The translations under genes and the position numbers were made by a program. DNA of 64,000 bases from Lysinibacillus timonensis (GTDB lineage: Bacteria; Bacillota; Bacilli; Bacillales_A; Planococcaceae), in contig NZ_LT985980.1 in NCBI RefSeq assembly GCF_900291985.1, forward strand, positions 584,001 to 648,000, read 5' to 3'. The stretch's first letter is position 1. Each line of letters starts with the position of its first letter. Under the pieces are notes generated by a model, which searched no databases, was not told the DNA's origin, and worked only from the letters and a program-made list of their open reading frames with translations. This document shows, piece by piece, positions 42,892 through 51,799 of this stretch.

Positions 42892-44082
42892 CTAAAAATC
42901 ATACTGAGTTCGAAAATCCTCCAATTGTTCAATAAATACGTCAAACTCTGCCTCAGCCACGTCCATTTTCTTTAAAAATGAAGCCCCTTCTGAATAGTCC
43001 ATCGTTTCAAGTGTATATTTTGCTTGAATTGCAGCATCTAAAATAGCTTCAGCTGCCATCAATAGTTGCTCTTGCAATCCTTCCGTTTCAGGGATACTAG
43101 GATGCTCTTCTAACTTTTCAATTAATCTTTTCGCTCCATCAATGACTGTTAAAATAGACGTAATTTCTTCAGAGGGATTATCCTTTTCTATCCCACTGTT
43201 ATAACTTTCAATAACTTCATTATAAATTGGAATATAACCCTCATTTGTTTGAGTAATAATCCAATTAATCTCGTTAAATTTTGGATCTTTATTGTAATGA
43301 AATAAAGCAATCGTTCTTTCACCAGTAATATAATCACCTAACCCGATTTGGCTCGCAACATCTATAAAGGTTTTCTCTCTTATTACATTTTGCGGTAAAT
43401 ATAATAAACCTAGTAATAGAAATGTTGTGATAACTGTTTTAACAAAACCACCCCATATACTTTCTTGTATGAAACCTTTTGATGTCGGCATCATCATACC
43501 AAATAACATCCCTGCAAATAAACCACCTAAGTGTCCTGTAATAGAGACACCTGGAATCAAAAAAGTTCCAACTATATTGAGAGCGATAATTGAAAAGATT
43601 GCTGATGTTATTGATCGATCTATTAGTTGATGCTTTTTTGCAATTAATGCGATGTAAATTCCTAGTAAACCGAAGGCAGCTCCGGAAGCACCGCTGAAAA
43701 TAATATTCAACTCAAAAATTAACGTAATGAAAGCTGCAATTATGCCACAAATATTAAATAAAAACACAAATTTAATGGTTCCGTATATTCTTTCTAAAAA
43801 TGGTGCACTGACTAAAATAGCAATTACATTACAAACTAAATGAAGAATTCCTCCGATATGTTGATAGATGGATGTAAGTAAGTACGGAAATTCAGACCAA
43901 TCCTTATTACTTGATACGAGCGCTCCAAATGTTCGTGCCGTATCAAAATCGGTTGCACCATTACCGAATATGTAAGTACTTAAATGAAGGATGATGAGTG
44001 CGATTATTATCATACTTGTGGCCGGGTAACGTTTGATGTAATATTTATTACCCAAATTTTCAACCTCTTCGTAATCCTTCAT
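42892..44082 (-). CDS. Rhomboid intramembrane serine protease
   Basis: The 396-residue protein has a six-helix rhomboid core in residues ~15-215, then a seventh hydrophobic helix (VKTVITTFLLLGLLYLP). Catalytic Ser is in FSGASGAAFGLLG and His in SITGHLGGLFAG, with HLVCNVIAI in helix 2. A ~170-residue acidic helical C-terminal extension (DNPSEEITSIL, EGLQEQLLMAAEAILDAA) follows and is not part of the protease. It is larger than minimal rhomboids. It has a GGTGGAG site and no operon partner. The substrate is unknown. Confidence 0.92.
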   Translation of the reverse strand: MKDYEEVENLGNKYYIKRYPATSMIIIALIILHLSTYIFGNGATDFDTARTFGALVSSNKDWSEFPYLLTSIYQHIGGILHLVCNVIAILVSAPFLERIYGTIKFVFLFNICGIIAAFITLIFELNIIFSGASGAAFGLLGIYIALIAKKHQLIDRSITSAIFSIIALNIVGTFLIPGVSITGHLGGLFAGMLFGMMMPTSKGFIQESIWGGFVKTVITTFLLLGLLYLPQNVIREKTFIDVASQIGLGDYITGERTIALFHYNKDPKFNEINWIITQTNEGYIPIYNEVIESYNSGIEKDNPSEEITSILTVIDGAKRLIEKLEEHPSIPETEGLQEQLLMAAEAILDAAIQAKYTLETMDYSEGASFLKKMDVAEAEFDVFIEQLEDFRTQYDF

Positions 44083-44207
44083 AATTTACTCCACCCTATC
44101 CTTTCCCTAAATGTATTAAAACGTGAAAACTTAACCTTCGAACTGTAATTAGAGTAAATTATTCATTTCAATAGATATTAATGTTGTTTCTACAGCTCTT
44201 AAAGAAA

Positions 44208-44244
44208 AACGCTTTGAATTCTAGGAAGAATCAAAGCGTTCATT
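44208..44244 (-). terminator. Terminator after the GNAT gene
   Basis: AACGCTTTGA (44208-44217) and TCAAAGCGTT (44231-44240) are perfect arms; TTTTCTTTAAG follows on the minus strand. Confidence 0.85.
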
Positions 44245-44249
44245 TCAAT

Positions 44250-44921
44250 TTAAATTGGTAGTAATTGCACTGTTTCTTTTAGTTTTAATTCGTCAATCAT
44301 TTGAAGCCATTCTTGAGGTTTATTTGGTAAAACAGCATAATAATCTTTCAGAAAACTTACCACTAGGCTAGAAGGAATTTCAGTAACTGTTTCTTCCATA
44401 GGCATAAAGCAAAAATCAAGTCCCATTACAGCTTCACCATCATTCTTCCAAGAAGGGTGAACATATGGAAAATCTATTTTTTTATAACCGAGATGGGACA
44501 GAACCTCACGACGAACAAATGGATTCATTGGCTTAACTCCGCCAAAGTCAAAATCTTCTTTTACGTATGGGTCATAAATTTCTGCAAACATTCCAAATAA
44601 CTCTTTACCATTTTCTTTAGCTAAATTATTTAAATCTCGTTCCCGATTTTTTGCTAAGAAACGTCCAAGTGATAGGCCAGGACGACCAATAATCGTAAAA
44701 TCTGTCATTGCGATATTCCATTGTGGGTAATAACGGTATTCTGTAGCACCGACTACTTCTTCCTCATGAACCGCTACAAATACGCGAATCCCTGGATCTT
44801 CAAGTGGTTCTTTCCATAGTTCAAATTCCAATACTTCTTCTGGAGGAAACACTTCCCCTAAAAGGTTATGCATCTTTGCAAACAACGGATCTTCTATATT
44901 AGTGATACGAACGTATTTCAA
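44250..44921 (-). CDS. GNAT-like N-acetyltransferase
   Basis: The 223-residue protein has an N-terminal GNAT-like half (FVAVHEEEVVGATEYRYYP; MTDFTIIGRPGLSLGRFLAKN), where the usual acetyl-CoA loop R-x-x-G-x-A/G is represented by GRPGLSLGRFL. The second half contains FAEIYDPYVKEDFDFGG and a long C-terminal tail. The fold assignment is from pattern only and the substrate is unknown. It starts with TTG behind AGAGGT. It is monocistronic. Confidence 0.65.
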   Translation of the reverse strand: MKYVRITNIEDPLFAKMHNLLGEVFPPEEVLEFELWKEPLEDPGIRVFVAVHEEEVVGATEYRYYPQWNIAMTDFTIIGRPGLSLGRFLAKNRERDLNNLAKENGKELFGMFAEIYDPYVKEDFDFGGVKPMNPFVRREVLSHLGYKKIDFPYVHPSWKNDGEAVMGLDFCFMPMEETVTEIPSSLVVSFLKDYYAVLPNKPQEWLQMIDELKLKETVQLLPI

Positions 44922-45094
44922 TTATTTCTACCTCTTTCTAAAAACATGAATGTTCTTTATATTATCATAACTATTTCGCTAAAGATAAAAAAATCCCTTC
45001 TATCGTTAATTATAGATTTTTACAGATTAAACAATTCGAAACACTTTGACGAACAGCAAGTGCCAATTTAATATGAAATCTTACAAAGCATGTT

Positions 45095-45310
45095 TTAATC
45101 TAAGACGATCAATACATCTCCTTCTGAAACAAACTCTTCTTCCTTCACTAAAATTTCTTTTACGACACCATCAACCGGAGCAACGATTGGTATTTCCATT
45201 TTCATTGATTCAATGATGAGTAATTCTTGATCTTTCTTAACTTCATCTCCAACCTTTACAACGATTTTCCATATTAATCCCGTCATTTCAGATTGCACGT
45301 TTACAGCCAT
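45095..45310 (-). CDS. Stand-alone biotin/lipoyl-attachment protein
   Basis: The 71-residue single-domain carrier has the biotinylation motif ESMKMEIPIVAP (Lys in MKM). It matches the size and motif of B. subtilis YngHB, a biotinyl/lipoyl attachment protein. No carboxylase, biotin carboxylase or lipoyl-dependent enzyme gene is close, so its partner lies elsewhere. I chose the ATG at 45310 because AGTGAGGG precedes it. Whether it carries biotin or lipoate is open: MKM favours biotin. Confidence 0.85.
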   Translation of the reverse strand: MAVNVQSEMTGLIWKIVVKVGDEVKKDQELLIIESMKMEIPIVAPVDGVVKEILVKEEEFVSEGDVLIVLD

Positions 45311-45494
45311 ATGATCCCTCACTTAGTTGTTATTTTTACCATCATATGCTATGTAATAATGAATTTTGCTAATAGTAGACTTAAAGGCACGTAAGTCGTT
45401 TTGTATATCATCACTTCATAAAGGAAATAATCAACTTACAATAAAAAAACATACTTAATCATAAATCATATATTTAACGTTTGGAGGTGGCACT

Positions 45495-46457
45495 TTGAAC
45501 AAACATGAGTATGTATTAGATTTAATTGGACGAATGTCTGACACTTCTCTTATAGAGGATATAGAATTGGGTGGCTCAAGGCCTTTATCACAACTTGCAT
45601 ACGAAGAAGCAAGAACATTAACAGACATTAACCTAGTTCCTATTTTAAAAAACATTATTCAGCAACATTCTTCTAACAAGGTAATCGAAAAAAACATACG
45701 TTCTAAATCTTACTTTATTTTATTTAAACTAGCGATGAATACTAGAACACCTGAAGTGTTTTTTTATTTCGAGGAAAGACTGTCGACGGAAACGGATAAA
45801 TACTTGATTGGTGATTCCTTGCTGCACTATCTTTTAGAGAGTGAATATCTTCCCAGTTTAGATTCCATTAAACCTTTCATTCACCATAAAGATTGGCAAA
45901 TAAGACATGTAGCCTTACGACTGTTGGGAAGATATGAGAAGGAGCTTGTTGAAGATATACTAATTGCATCTCTTCATGAGAACTTAGATCGTTTTGAGAT
46001 TGATATTATTCTTGGAGCATTAAGGTCCATTCAGTCAACCAAAATATTATATCAGTTGGAACCTTATTTACATCACAAAATAGGAGATGTTCGTGCTTCT
46101 GCAGTTGCGACTATTCGTCATTTAGGTGGAGCAAAGTTTATGCCTAATTTTGTTAAAGCGTTAAGTGATAGAGCGCCAGCTGTAAAATTAAATGCTCTAT
46201 ACGCGATCCTTCAGTATGGTAACGAAGAACAAATTCCTGTTTTAATTTCCAGATTGAAAACAATCCTCTCTCGTAATCGCCAAACTGAACCTGGTAACCT
46301 TGATTCATCAGAGGTTTTTCTAATTGTAAATTTCTTACTTGCCCATGAAACTGAAAAACTAAATGAACTAATTCAATGGATATATCAAAAAAAGTGGAAC
46401 ATGCTCTTTGAAATTGAACAAAATTGGTTAGAAAAAGTTGTACAAATTCAAAAATAA
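45495..46457 (+). CDS. HEAT-repeat protein
   Basis: The 320-residue all-helical protein has HEAT-type repeats, clearest at KPFIHHKDWQIRHVALRLLGRYE, EPYLHHKIGDVRASAVATIRHLG and VKALSDRAPAVKLNALYAILQYG. Repeats begin about residue 115 and run to ~270; the N-terminal part may hold degenerate ones. Such proteins form superhelical scaffolds for protein binding. No enzyme domain is attached. It starts with TTG behind GGAGGTG. The binding partner is unknown; neighbouring genes are unrelated. Confidence 0.85.
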   Translation: MNKHEYVLDLIGRMSDTSLIEDIELGGSRPLSQLAYEEARTLTDINLVPILKNIIQQHSSNKVIEKNIRSKSYFILFKLAMNTRTPEVFFYFEERLSTETDKYLIGDSLLHYLLESEYLPSLDSIKPFIHHKDWQIRHVALRLLGRYEKELVEDILIASLHENLDRFEIDIILGALRSIQSTKILYQLEPYLHHKIGDVRASAVATIRHLGGAKFMPNFVKALSDRAPAVKLNALYAILQYGNEEQIPVLISRLKTILSRNRQTEPGNLDSSEVFLIVNFLLAHETEKLNELIQWIYQKKWNMLFEIEQNWLEKVVQIQK

Positions 46458-46462
46458 AATAG

Positions 46463-46530
46463 AAAAGAATCTGGATAATTAAGGGATTCCTCTCAAGTTA
46501 TCATGGAACTCGCAGATTCTTTTCGTTAAA
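46463..46530 (+). terminator. Terminator after the HEAT-repeat gene
   Basis: AAAAGAATCTG (46463-46473) and CAGATTCTTTT form a stem with a ~40-base loop. The 3' arm supplies the short T-run. Confidence 0.55.
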
Positions 46531-46595
46531 TTTCGTAACTATGATTAATTCTAAATTAATATTAAATTATTTAATCTGCTCCTACTCTTGATCCT

Positions 46596-46979
46596 TTACA
46601 TTTCAATTAATTGCAGTAACTCTCCATTTAAACCCTTAAATAATATATTCTTCTTACCAAATGCAGTTAGACTTGGCTTTTCAGTTAAAAAAGACACACC
46701 CTTCGATTGTAGATCCTTTATTGTTTCCTCCATGTCTTCTACTGCAAATGCAATATGATCGATGACTCCGTTTATATAAGGACTTTCTGTTTCTGTTAAT
46801 TCCTCAATTAATTCAATTTCAACCTCTGGATGGTCTTTTATATTTAGAAATGCAAGTTTTCGATTCCCTGTATTTCCTGTAGTTCGCAGTTGAAAATTTA
46901 ACAATTGTTCATAAAATTCAATGGATTCTTCTAAATTTTTCACAATTAGAGCTGTATGTTCAATTTTTTTAATTCCCAT
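46596..46979 (-). CDS. VOC superfamily protein (glyoxalase/dioxygenase-like)
   Basis: This 127-residue single VOC module has two beta-alpha-beta-beta-beta units. It shows IEHTALIVKNLEESIEFYEQLLNF (split) with His about 8, VEIELIEE, GVIDHIAFAVEDMEET with a second His, and the C-terminal LKGLNGELLQLIEM with Glu. His/His/Glu positions are compatible with a metal site, as in glyoxalase I and fosfomycin-resistance families. The substrate is unknown. The ATG has GGAGG upstream. Confidence 0.85.
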   Translation of the reverse strand: MGIKKIEHTALIVKNLEESIEFYEQLLNFQLRTTGNTGNRKLAFLNIKDHPEVEIELIEELTETESPYINGVIDHIAFAVEDMEETIKDLQSKGVSFLTEKPSLTAFGKKNILFKGLNGELLQLIEM

Positions 46980-47194
46980 TAAGTATCCTCCACACCGAAT
47001 GATTTATTTCCAAAATAAACACCAAATACTTTACAATATATACTTTTTACTCTTTTGTTTGCATTTCTCTTGTGTTTTTTTAGTAGTTTCTACTTATTTA
47101 TTATTTTTCCTTCCTGCAAATTAAATTATTTTTTTGAATATTTTCATAACGTTATTGACAGCTTAGCGAAAATCGGTCATATTATATTGAAAAT

Positions 47195-47440
47195 AGTTCA
47201 AAAAAAGCGTAACGAAGAATAGTATGTAGACACCCGTTTGTCAAGAGAGCGATTGTCCTAGCTGAAAGCAATCGTACAATACGGCCTACAGAACCTACTT
47301 CGCTAGCTTCTAGCTAAACTAGACGCAGTCTCGAGCGTTATGAGGTGAAAGTGGGATTTTTAAAATCCAATTTAGGTGGTACCGCGGAAAGTTAATCGAA
47401 CTCTTTTCGCCCTATTGTTATAGGGTGAAAAGAGTTTTTT
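47195..47440 (+). promoter_or_regulatory. Proline T-box riboswitch ahead of proBA
   Basis: The T-box core AGGTGGTACCGCGG lies at 47374-47387. Stem I pairs CGAAG-loop-GTAG with CTAC-loop-CTTCG. The left loop holds AGTA and the right loop AGAACCTA holds the specifier CCT (47294-47296), a proline codon. The alternative terminator is AACTCTTTTCGCCCTA with TAGGGTGAAAAGAGTTTTTT (47399-47437). Uncharged tRNA-Pro should stabilise the antiterminator and turn proBA on. Confidence 0.95.
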
Positions 47441-47463
47441 ATTGTTTTTAGGAGGCAAAGTAG

Positions 47464-48555
47464 ATGGGAATGAAGAAAATGCGTGTGGTCGTGAAAATCG
47501 GGAGCAGTTCCCTCACCAATCCCAGAGGAGAAATTGACCAAGAAAAATTACAAGACCATATCGAAGCATTGACTACGTTAAAACAACAAGGACATGAAGT
47601 ACTACTCGTATCATCGGGTGCTGTCGCTGCAGGCTTTCGTAAACTTGGCTATCCAACAAGACCAGTCACACTGAAAGGAAAACAAGCAGCAGCTGCTGTA
47701 GGGCAAACTTTATTAGTTCAGCAGTATGCCAAAGGTTTTCAAGACTATAATATTACAACTGCACAGATTTTACTTACACGTACTGATTTTTCTAAAAAAG
47801 ATCGTTATAAAAATGCTTACGCAACTTTTACAGAGCTTTTAGAAAGATCCATTTTACCTATTATTAACGAAAACGATACAGTGTCAGTTGCAGAATTAAC
47901 CTTTGGAGATAATGATATGCTCTCGGCTTTAGTAAGTGGACTTGTTCATGCAGATCATCTAATTATTTTGACAGACATTAATGGTTTTTATGACGGTAAC
48001 CCTACTAAAAATCCAAATGCGAAACGAATTCATCATTTATCAAATATTTCAGAAGAGCATTTAGCACTGGCTTCAGGTAGTGGCTCAAAGGTTGGTACTG
48101 GTGGTATGCAATCAAAACTTCTTGCTGCAAGAAGTGCCCTGCAATCAGGTGTAAAGGTTTTTATCGGAAAAGGGTCAGGTTCGAATAAACTATTGGAAAT
48201 TTTAAATGGTTATGGAGACGGTACGTATATTAGTCGTGACGACTCTCTTACTCTTCCAAATAACAAACAATGGATTTCATTCACTGAAGTATCAGGTAAG
48301 ATTTTTATCGATGAAGGTGCAAAAAATGCATTAGTATCCAAGGGAAAAAGTTTATTACCAGCTGGAGTGTATCAAATTGAGGGGCATTTTTCTTTTGGAG
48401 ATGTAGTGGAAGTGTACTACCAAGAGACATTGCTAGGTCGTGGTGAAGTACTCTACTCTAGCGATGAACTAACCAATGCTTTAGGAAAACGCACAGATGA
48501 AATATTATCAAAATCGAAAGAAGTCATCCATAGAGATAAATGGGTAAGAGTTTAA
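47464..48555 (+). CDS. proB: Glutamate 5-kinase
   Basis: This is the first enzyme of proline synthesis, phosphorylating glutamate to gamma-glutamyl phosphate. The 363 residues comprise an N-terminal amino-acid kinase domain (VVVKIGSSSLTNPRGEID; VSSGAVAAGF; NENDTVSV; GTGGMQSKLLAA) and a C-terminal PUA domain (after residue ~275). AGGAGG precedes the ATG at 47464; two further ATGs (MGMKKM) are possible. The T-box leader controls it, and proA follows after 17 bp. Confidence 0.97.
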   Translation: MGMKKMRVVVKIGSSSLTNPRGEIDQEKLQDHIEALTTLKQQGHEVLLVSSGAVAAGFRKLGYPTRPVTLKGKQAAAAVGQTLLVQQYAKGFQDYNITTAQILLTRTDFSKKDRYKNAYATFTELLERSILPIINENDTVSVAELTFGDNDMLSALVSGLVHADHLIILTDINGFYDGNPTKNPNAKRIHHLSNISEEHLALASGSGSKVGTGGMQSKLLAARSALQSGVKVFIGKGSGSNKLLEILNGYGDGTYISRDDSLTLPNNKQWISFTEVSGKIFIDEGAKNALVSKGKSLLPAGVYQIEGHFSFGDVVEVYYQETLLGRGEVLYSSDELTNALGKRTDEILSKSKEVIHRDKWVRV

Positions 48556-48572
48556 AATAAGGAGGAGCTATA

Positions 48573-49838
48573 ATGACAAAGATATCAATAGAAAGTGAAG
48601 TGCAAGTGAAAGGAAAACTTGCAAAAAATGCAAGCACGATCTTAAACATTAAAACGACCGCTGAAAAAAATGATGCCCTTCTGAAAATCGCGGATCAGCT
48701 TTTGATAGACCAAGCAGAATTAATGAGAGAAAATGAAAAGGATTTAATGGCTGGGAAAGAAAAAGGGTTACCAACTTCAACACTAGATCGTATCTTAATC
48801 AATAATTCAAGAATTCAAGCAATGTCTAGCGCAATTCGTGAACTAATTACTTTAAAGGATCCCGTTGGTGAAATGATTGAAACCATTCAGAAAGAAAATG
48901 GCTTAAGAATAGAAAAACGAAGAGTCCCACTTGGCGTAATTGGAATGATTTATGAAGCTCGCCCAAATGTAACAGTAGATGCTGCTACACTTAGTTTAAA
49001 AACGGGTAATGCAGTAATTTTAAGAGGTAGTTCATCAGCAAAAAATTCTAACAAAGCACTTGTCAAATCGATTCACCGCGCATTAGAAAATACATCAATC
49101 CCAATCGAGGCAGTTCAATTAATTGAAGATACAAGTCATGAAACAGCCAAGGAATTATTTCACTTAAACGAGTATTTAGATGTATTAATCCCACGAGGAA
49201 GTAAATCTTTAATTGACCTTGTTGTAAAAGAATCGACAGTACCAGTACTAGAAACGGGCGCGGGTAATTGTCATATATATATCGACTATAATGCCCAGTA
49301 CGAGATGGCTCAAAATATTTTAATCAACGCCAAAACACAGCGTCCTTCAGTCTGTAATGCAGCGGAAAGTTTACTAATTCAACGTGAATGGTTTGCTCAA
49401 TTTGGAGAACAATTGTTACGTCAATTGCAAGATGAAGGTGTTACGGTTATTGGTGATGAGAATGTATGTGCAATTTTACCAACAGCTGAAAACGCATCAG
49501 AAGAAGATTACGCTACTGAATTTTTAAATTTAACGATCAGCGTTAAAGTAGTTGAAAATGTTTATGAAGCGATTGAACACGTAAATAAATTTGGAACCAA
49601 ACATTCAGAAGCTATTATCACCGAAGATAGTTTTAATGCTGATGCTTTTCTAAAAAATGTTGATGCCGCCGCTGTATACCATAATGCATCCACTAGATTT
49701 ACAGACGGATTTGAATTTGGTTATGGCGCGGAGATTGGAATTAGTACACAAAAACTACATGCACGTGGACCTATGGGATTACCTTCCCTTACTTCTTCAA
49801 AATATTTTGTATATGGTAATGGTCAAATTCGTAACTAA
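48573..49838 (+). CDS. proA: Gamma-glutamyl phosphate reductase
   Basis: This is the second proline enzyme, reducing gamma-glutamyl phosphate with NADPH to glutamate semialdehyde. The 421 residues of the aldehyde dehydrogenase fold show [22 protein letters not shown] (split), [15 protein letters not shown], and the catalytic Cys in [16 protein letters not shown]. The end [16 protein letters not shown] is characteristic. AAGGAGGAG lies upstream. It is co-transcribed with proB under the same T-box; the third gene of the pathway (proI) is at the right edge of the window. Confidence 0.97.
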   Translation: MTKISIESEVQVKGKLAKNASTILNIKTTAEKNDALLKIADQLLIDQAELMRENEKDLMAGKEKGLPTSTLDRILINNSRIQAMSSAIRELITLKDPVGEMIETIQKENGLRIEKRRVPLGVIGMIYEARPNVTVDAATLSLKTGNAVILRGSSSAKNSNKALVKSIHRALENTSIPIEAVQLIEDTSHETAKELFHLNEYLDVLIPRGSKSLIDLVVKESTVPVLETGAGNCHIYIDYNAQYEMAQNILINAKTQRPSVCNAAESLLIQREWFAQFGEQLLRQLQDEGVTVIGDENVCAILPTAENASEEDYATEFLNLTISVKVVENVYEAIEHVNKFGTKHSEAIITEDSFNADAFLKNVDAAAVYHNASTRFTDGFEFGYGAEIGISTQKLHARGPMGLPSLTSSKYFVYGNGQIRN

Positions 49839-49937
49839 AAAAAGAGAATGAAAGTTTAATTTAAATAAAAGTCTGTATTAAGAATATGATAGTATGGTTG
49901 ATTAGTTTAGTCGGTGTTTTTCCCTAAATTTTAGAAG

Positions 49938-49982
49938 GAAGGGTTATCGTGAATCGTTTGAATTTTAAGATAACCCTTCTGA
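49938..49982 (-). terminator. Terminator after the FMN reductase gene
   Basis: AAGGGTTATC (49939-49948) and GATAACCCTT (49969-49978) form a perfect hairpin between convergent genes. It could serve both directions. Confidence 0.75.
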
Positions 49983-49988
49983 TAGTTA

Positions 49989-50558
49989 TTAAAAATCGTA
50001 CTTCGCTTCTTTTTCTTCTCGGATTTTTATATATGTTTCTGTTAGTAGAACTGTATCTTCTACTAGTCGTTCAATTCGAAAATGAATGTCATCATTCACT
50101 ATCACTTTTCGATGAAAATCCTTTTCCTCAATGAACACGTAAGACTGAACAATTTGAGCTTTCATATAAGCTAAGATTGGTTTTAGTTGTTGTTCAGCTA
50201 TTAAATAGTGCTTTGAGCTACCAGCAGTTACAATCATGCTGATTACCTTTTCCCGAAATGCATTTACTGGCAGTAAATCAAAAATATTCTTTAATGTAGC
50301 CGGTATGGATGCTTGGAAGATTGGCGTACCAATAATAATAGCATCCGCATCCATTAATGATTTAGTAACATATCCCGTATCCCCTTCGTATTCCAAATAA
50401 TTTCTCCCATCACTAAATTGTATTTGGTAATCAGCTAAATCGATTAATGTTGTTTCGATTTCTGGATACTTTTCTTGAAGTGATTTCATTGTATAGTTCA
50501 TAGCTGTTCGAGTTTTCGAACCAACGATTGATCCCGATAGACCAATAATTTTCATCAT
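49989..50558 (-). CDS. NADPH-dependent FMN reductase
   Basis: This 189-residue flavodoxin-fold reductase of the SsuE/YwqN type shows KIIGLSGSIVGSKTRTAMNY (phosphate-binding loop), IIIGTPIFQASIPATLKNIFDL and a C-terminal helix with a Lys/Glu-rich end. It overlaps the luciferase-like gene by 4 bases (ATGA). The partner needs reduced flavin, so this is probably its FMNH2 supplier. The second of the two adjacent ATG codons (50555) has the better spacing from GGGGGAG. Confidence 0.9.
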   Translation of the reverse strand: MMKIIGLSGSIVGSKTRTAMNYTMKSLQEKYPEIETTLIDLADYQIQFSDGRNYLEYEGDTGYVTKSLMDADAIIIGTPIFQASIPATLKNIFDLLPVNAFREKVISMIVTAGSSKHYLIAEQQLKPILAYMKAQIVQSYVFIEEKDFHRKVIVNDDIHFRIERLVEDTVLLTETYIKIREEKEAKYDF

Positions 50559-51622
50559 TCTCCCCCCTGTTTTGCAGTATATTTTCTTATAGCTGGTAAA
50601 ATTTCATTCCCAATGATTTCAATGTTTTTCATTAACTTATCAAAAGGTACACCACCAAAATCCATTTGACCGATATATCGTTGATGACCAAATAGTTCAT
50701 GTTGATAGAGAATCTTTTCAATAATTTGTTGTGGACTACCTACATTCATAACGTCTCTTCTATCTGCTCCTTGCGCAAATTGTTGCTTTGGAAAACCTCG
50801 ACCATTTGTTAGTTTCATCCCCTCATTAATGAACGGATAATACTCTCTCAGGGCGTCTTGAGTTGTGTCAGCAGCATAGAAAAAACCAGCTGTAGCTACT
50901 GGAAACTCACTTGGGTCGTATCCATGATCACTTAATGATTCACGATAGGCATCAATGGAATATTTAAAGCTTGTAGCAGGTCCCCCAAGCATTGCAAGTT
51001 GCATTGGGACCCCAGCTCGACCAGCTTTTATGGCACTAGCAGGAGGTCCACCTACAGCTCTCCAAATTGGTAATGAGCCATTTAATGGCCTTGGTAGGAT
51101 TTGAGCATTTCGTAACGGTGCTCGGAATTCTCCACTCCAATTGACGATTTCTTCTTTATTTATTTTCAATAATAAATCAAATTTTTCTTCGAATAACTCT
51201 TCATAATCACGAAGATCATATCCTAGTAAACTAAACAACCCAACGCGTGAAGCACGCCCAGCAATAATTTCAGCTCGTCCATTCGAAATTAAATCGATGG
51301 TTGCAAAATCTTCATACACTCGAACAGGATCTAATGTACTAATAATGGTTGATGAACTTGAAATTTTTATTTTATTTGTAGCTTGAGCGATGGCAGACAA
51401 CACAACTGTATGGGCTTGAGTTGTAAAATACTCCTGGTGACTTTCTCCTACACTGAAAAAATCAATCCCGGCTTGTTCAGCTAGTTTTGCTAATTCGATA
51501 ATCTCCTGAATCCTTTGTTGCGCGGAAATTCGTTCACCTTTATTCGGATTTGCTATATGATCCCCTAATGTATAAATGCCGAATTCTAACCCTTTATTTG
51601 GGTTAATACGATATTCCTTCAT
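50555..51622 (-). CDS. LLM-class flavin-dependent monooxygenase
   Basis: The ~355-residue bacterial luciferase-like monooxygenase forms a TIM barrel. It shows FGIYTLGDHIANP, AGIDFFSVGESHQEYF, DLISNGRAEIIAGRASRVGLFSLLG (split) and GSLPIWRAVGGPP. It uses FMNH2 and O2, here probably from the reductase encoded next. The compound oxidised is unknown; the pair may open or desulfurise a carbon-sulfur compound as SsuE/SsuD do, but no sulfonate transport genes are near. The ATG at 51622 is preferred to the TTG at 51634 by spacing. Confidence 0.88.
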   Translation of the reverse strand: MKEYRINPNKGLEFGIYTLGDHIANPNKGERISAQQRIQEIIELAKLAEQAGIDFFSVGESHQEYFTTQAHTVVLSAIAQATNKIKISSSSTIISTLDPVRVYEDFATIDLISNGRAEIIAGRASRVGLFSLLGYDLRDYEELFEEKFDLLLKINKEEIVNWSGEFRAPLRNAQILPRPLNGSLPIWRAVGGPPASAIKAGRAGVPMQLAMLGGPATSFKYSIDAYRESLSDHGYDPSEFPVATAGFFYAADTTQDALREYYPFINEGMKLTNGRGFPKQQFAQGADRRDVMNVGSPQQIIEKILYQHELFGHQRYIGQMDFGGVPFDKLMKNIEIIGNEILPAIRKYTAKQGGE

Positions 51623-51753
51623 CTCTATTGCCAACCTTTCTACTCTCAGTTATTGGTATTATGACCTTTTACCCTGAAAATTTATATACGAAATTTGATT
51701 GAAATTGTATGGACCTTATAAATAGAAACTTTTGAATCTTACAATACAGAATA

Positions 51754-51790
51754 AAAAATACCCATTATTGCGATAACTGCAATAATGGGC
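51754..51790 (-). terminator. Terminator after the FecR-domain gene
   Basis: CCCATTATTGC (51761-51771) and GCAATAATGGG (51779-51789) are perfect arms; TATTTTTTATT follows on the minus strand. Confidence 0.9.
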
Positions 51791-51799
51791 TTTAGTAAA

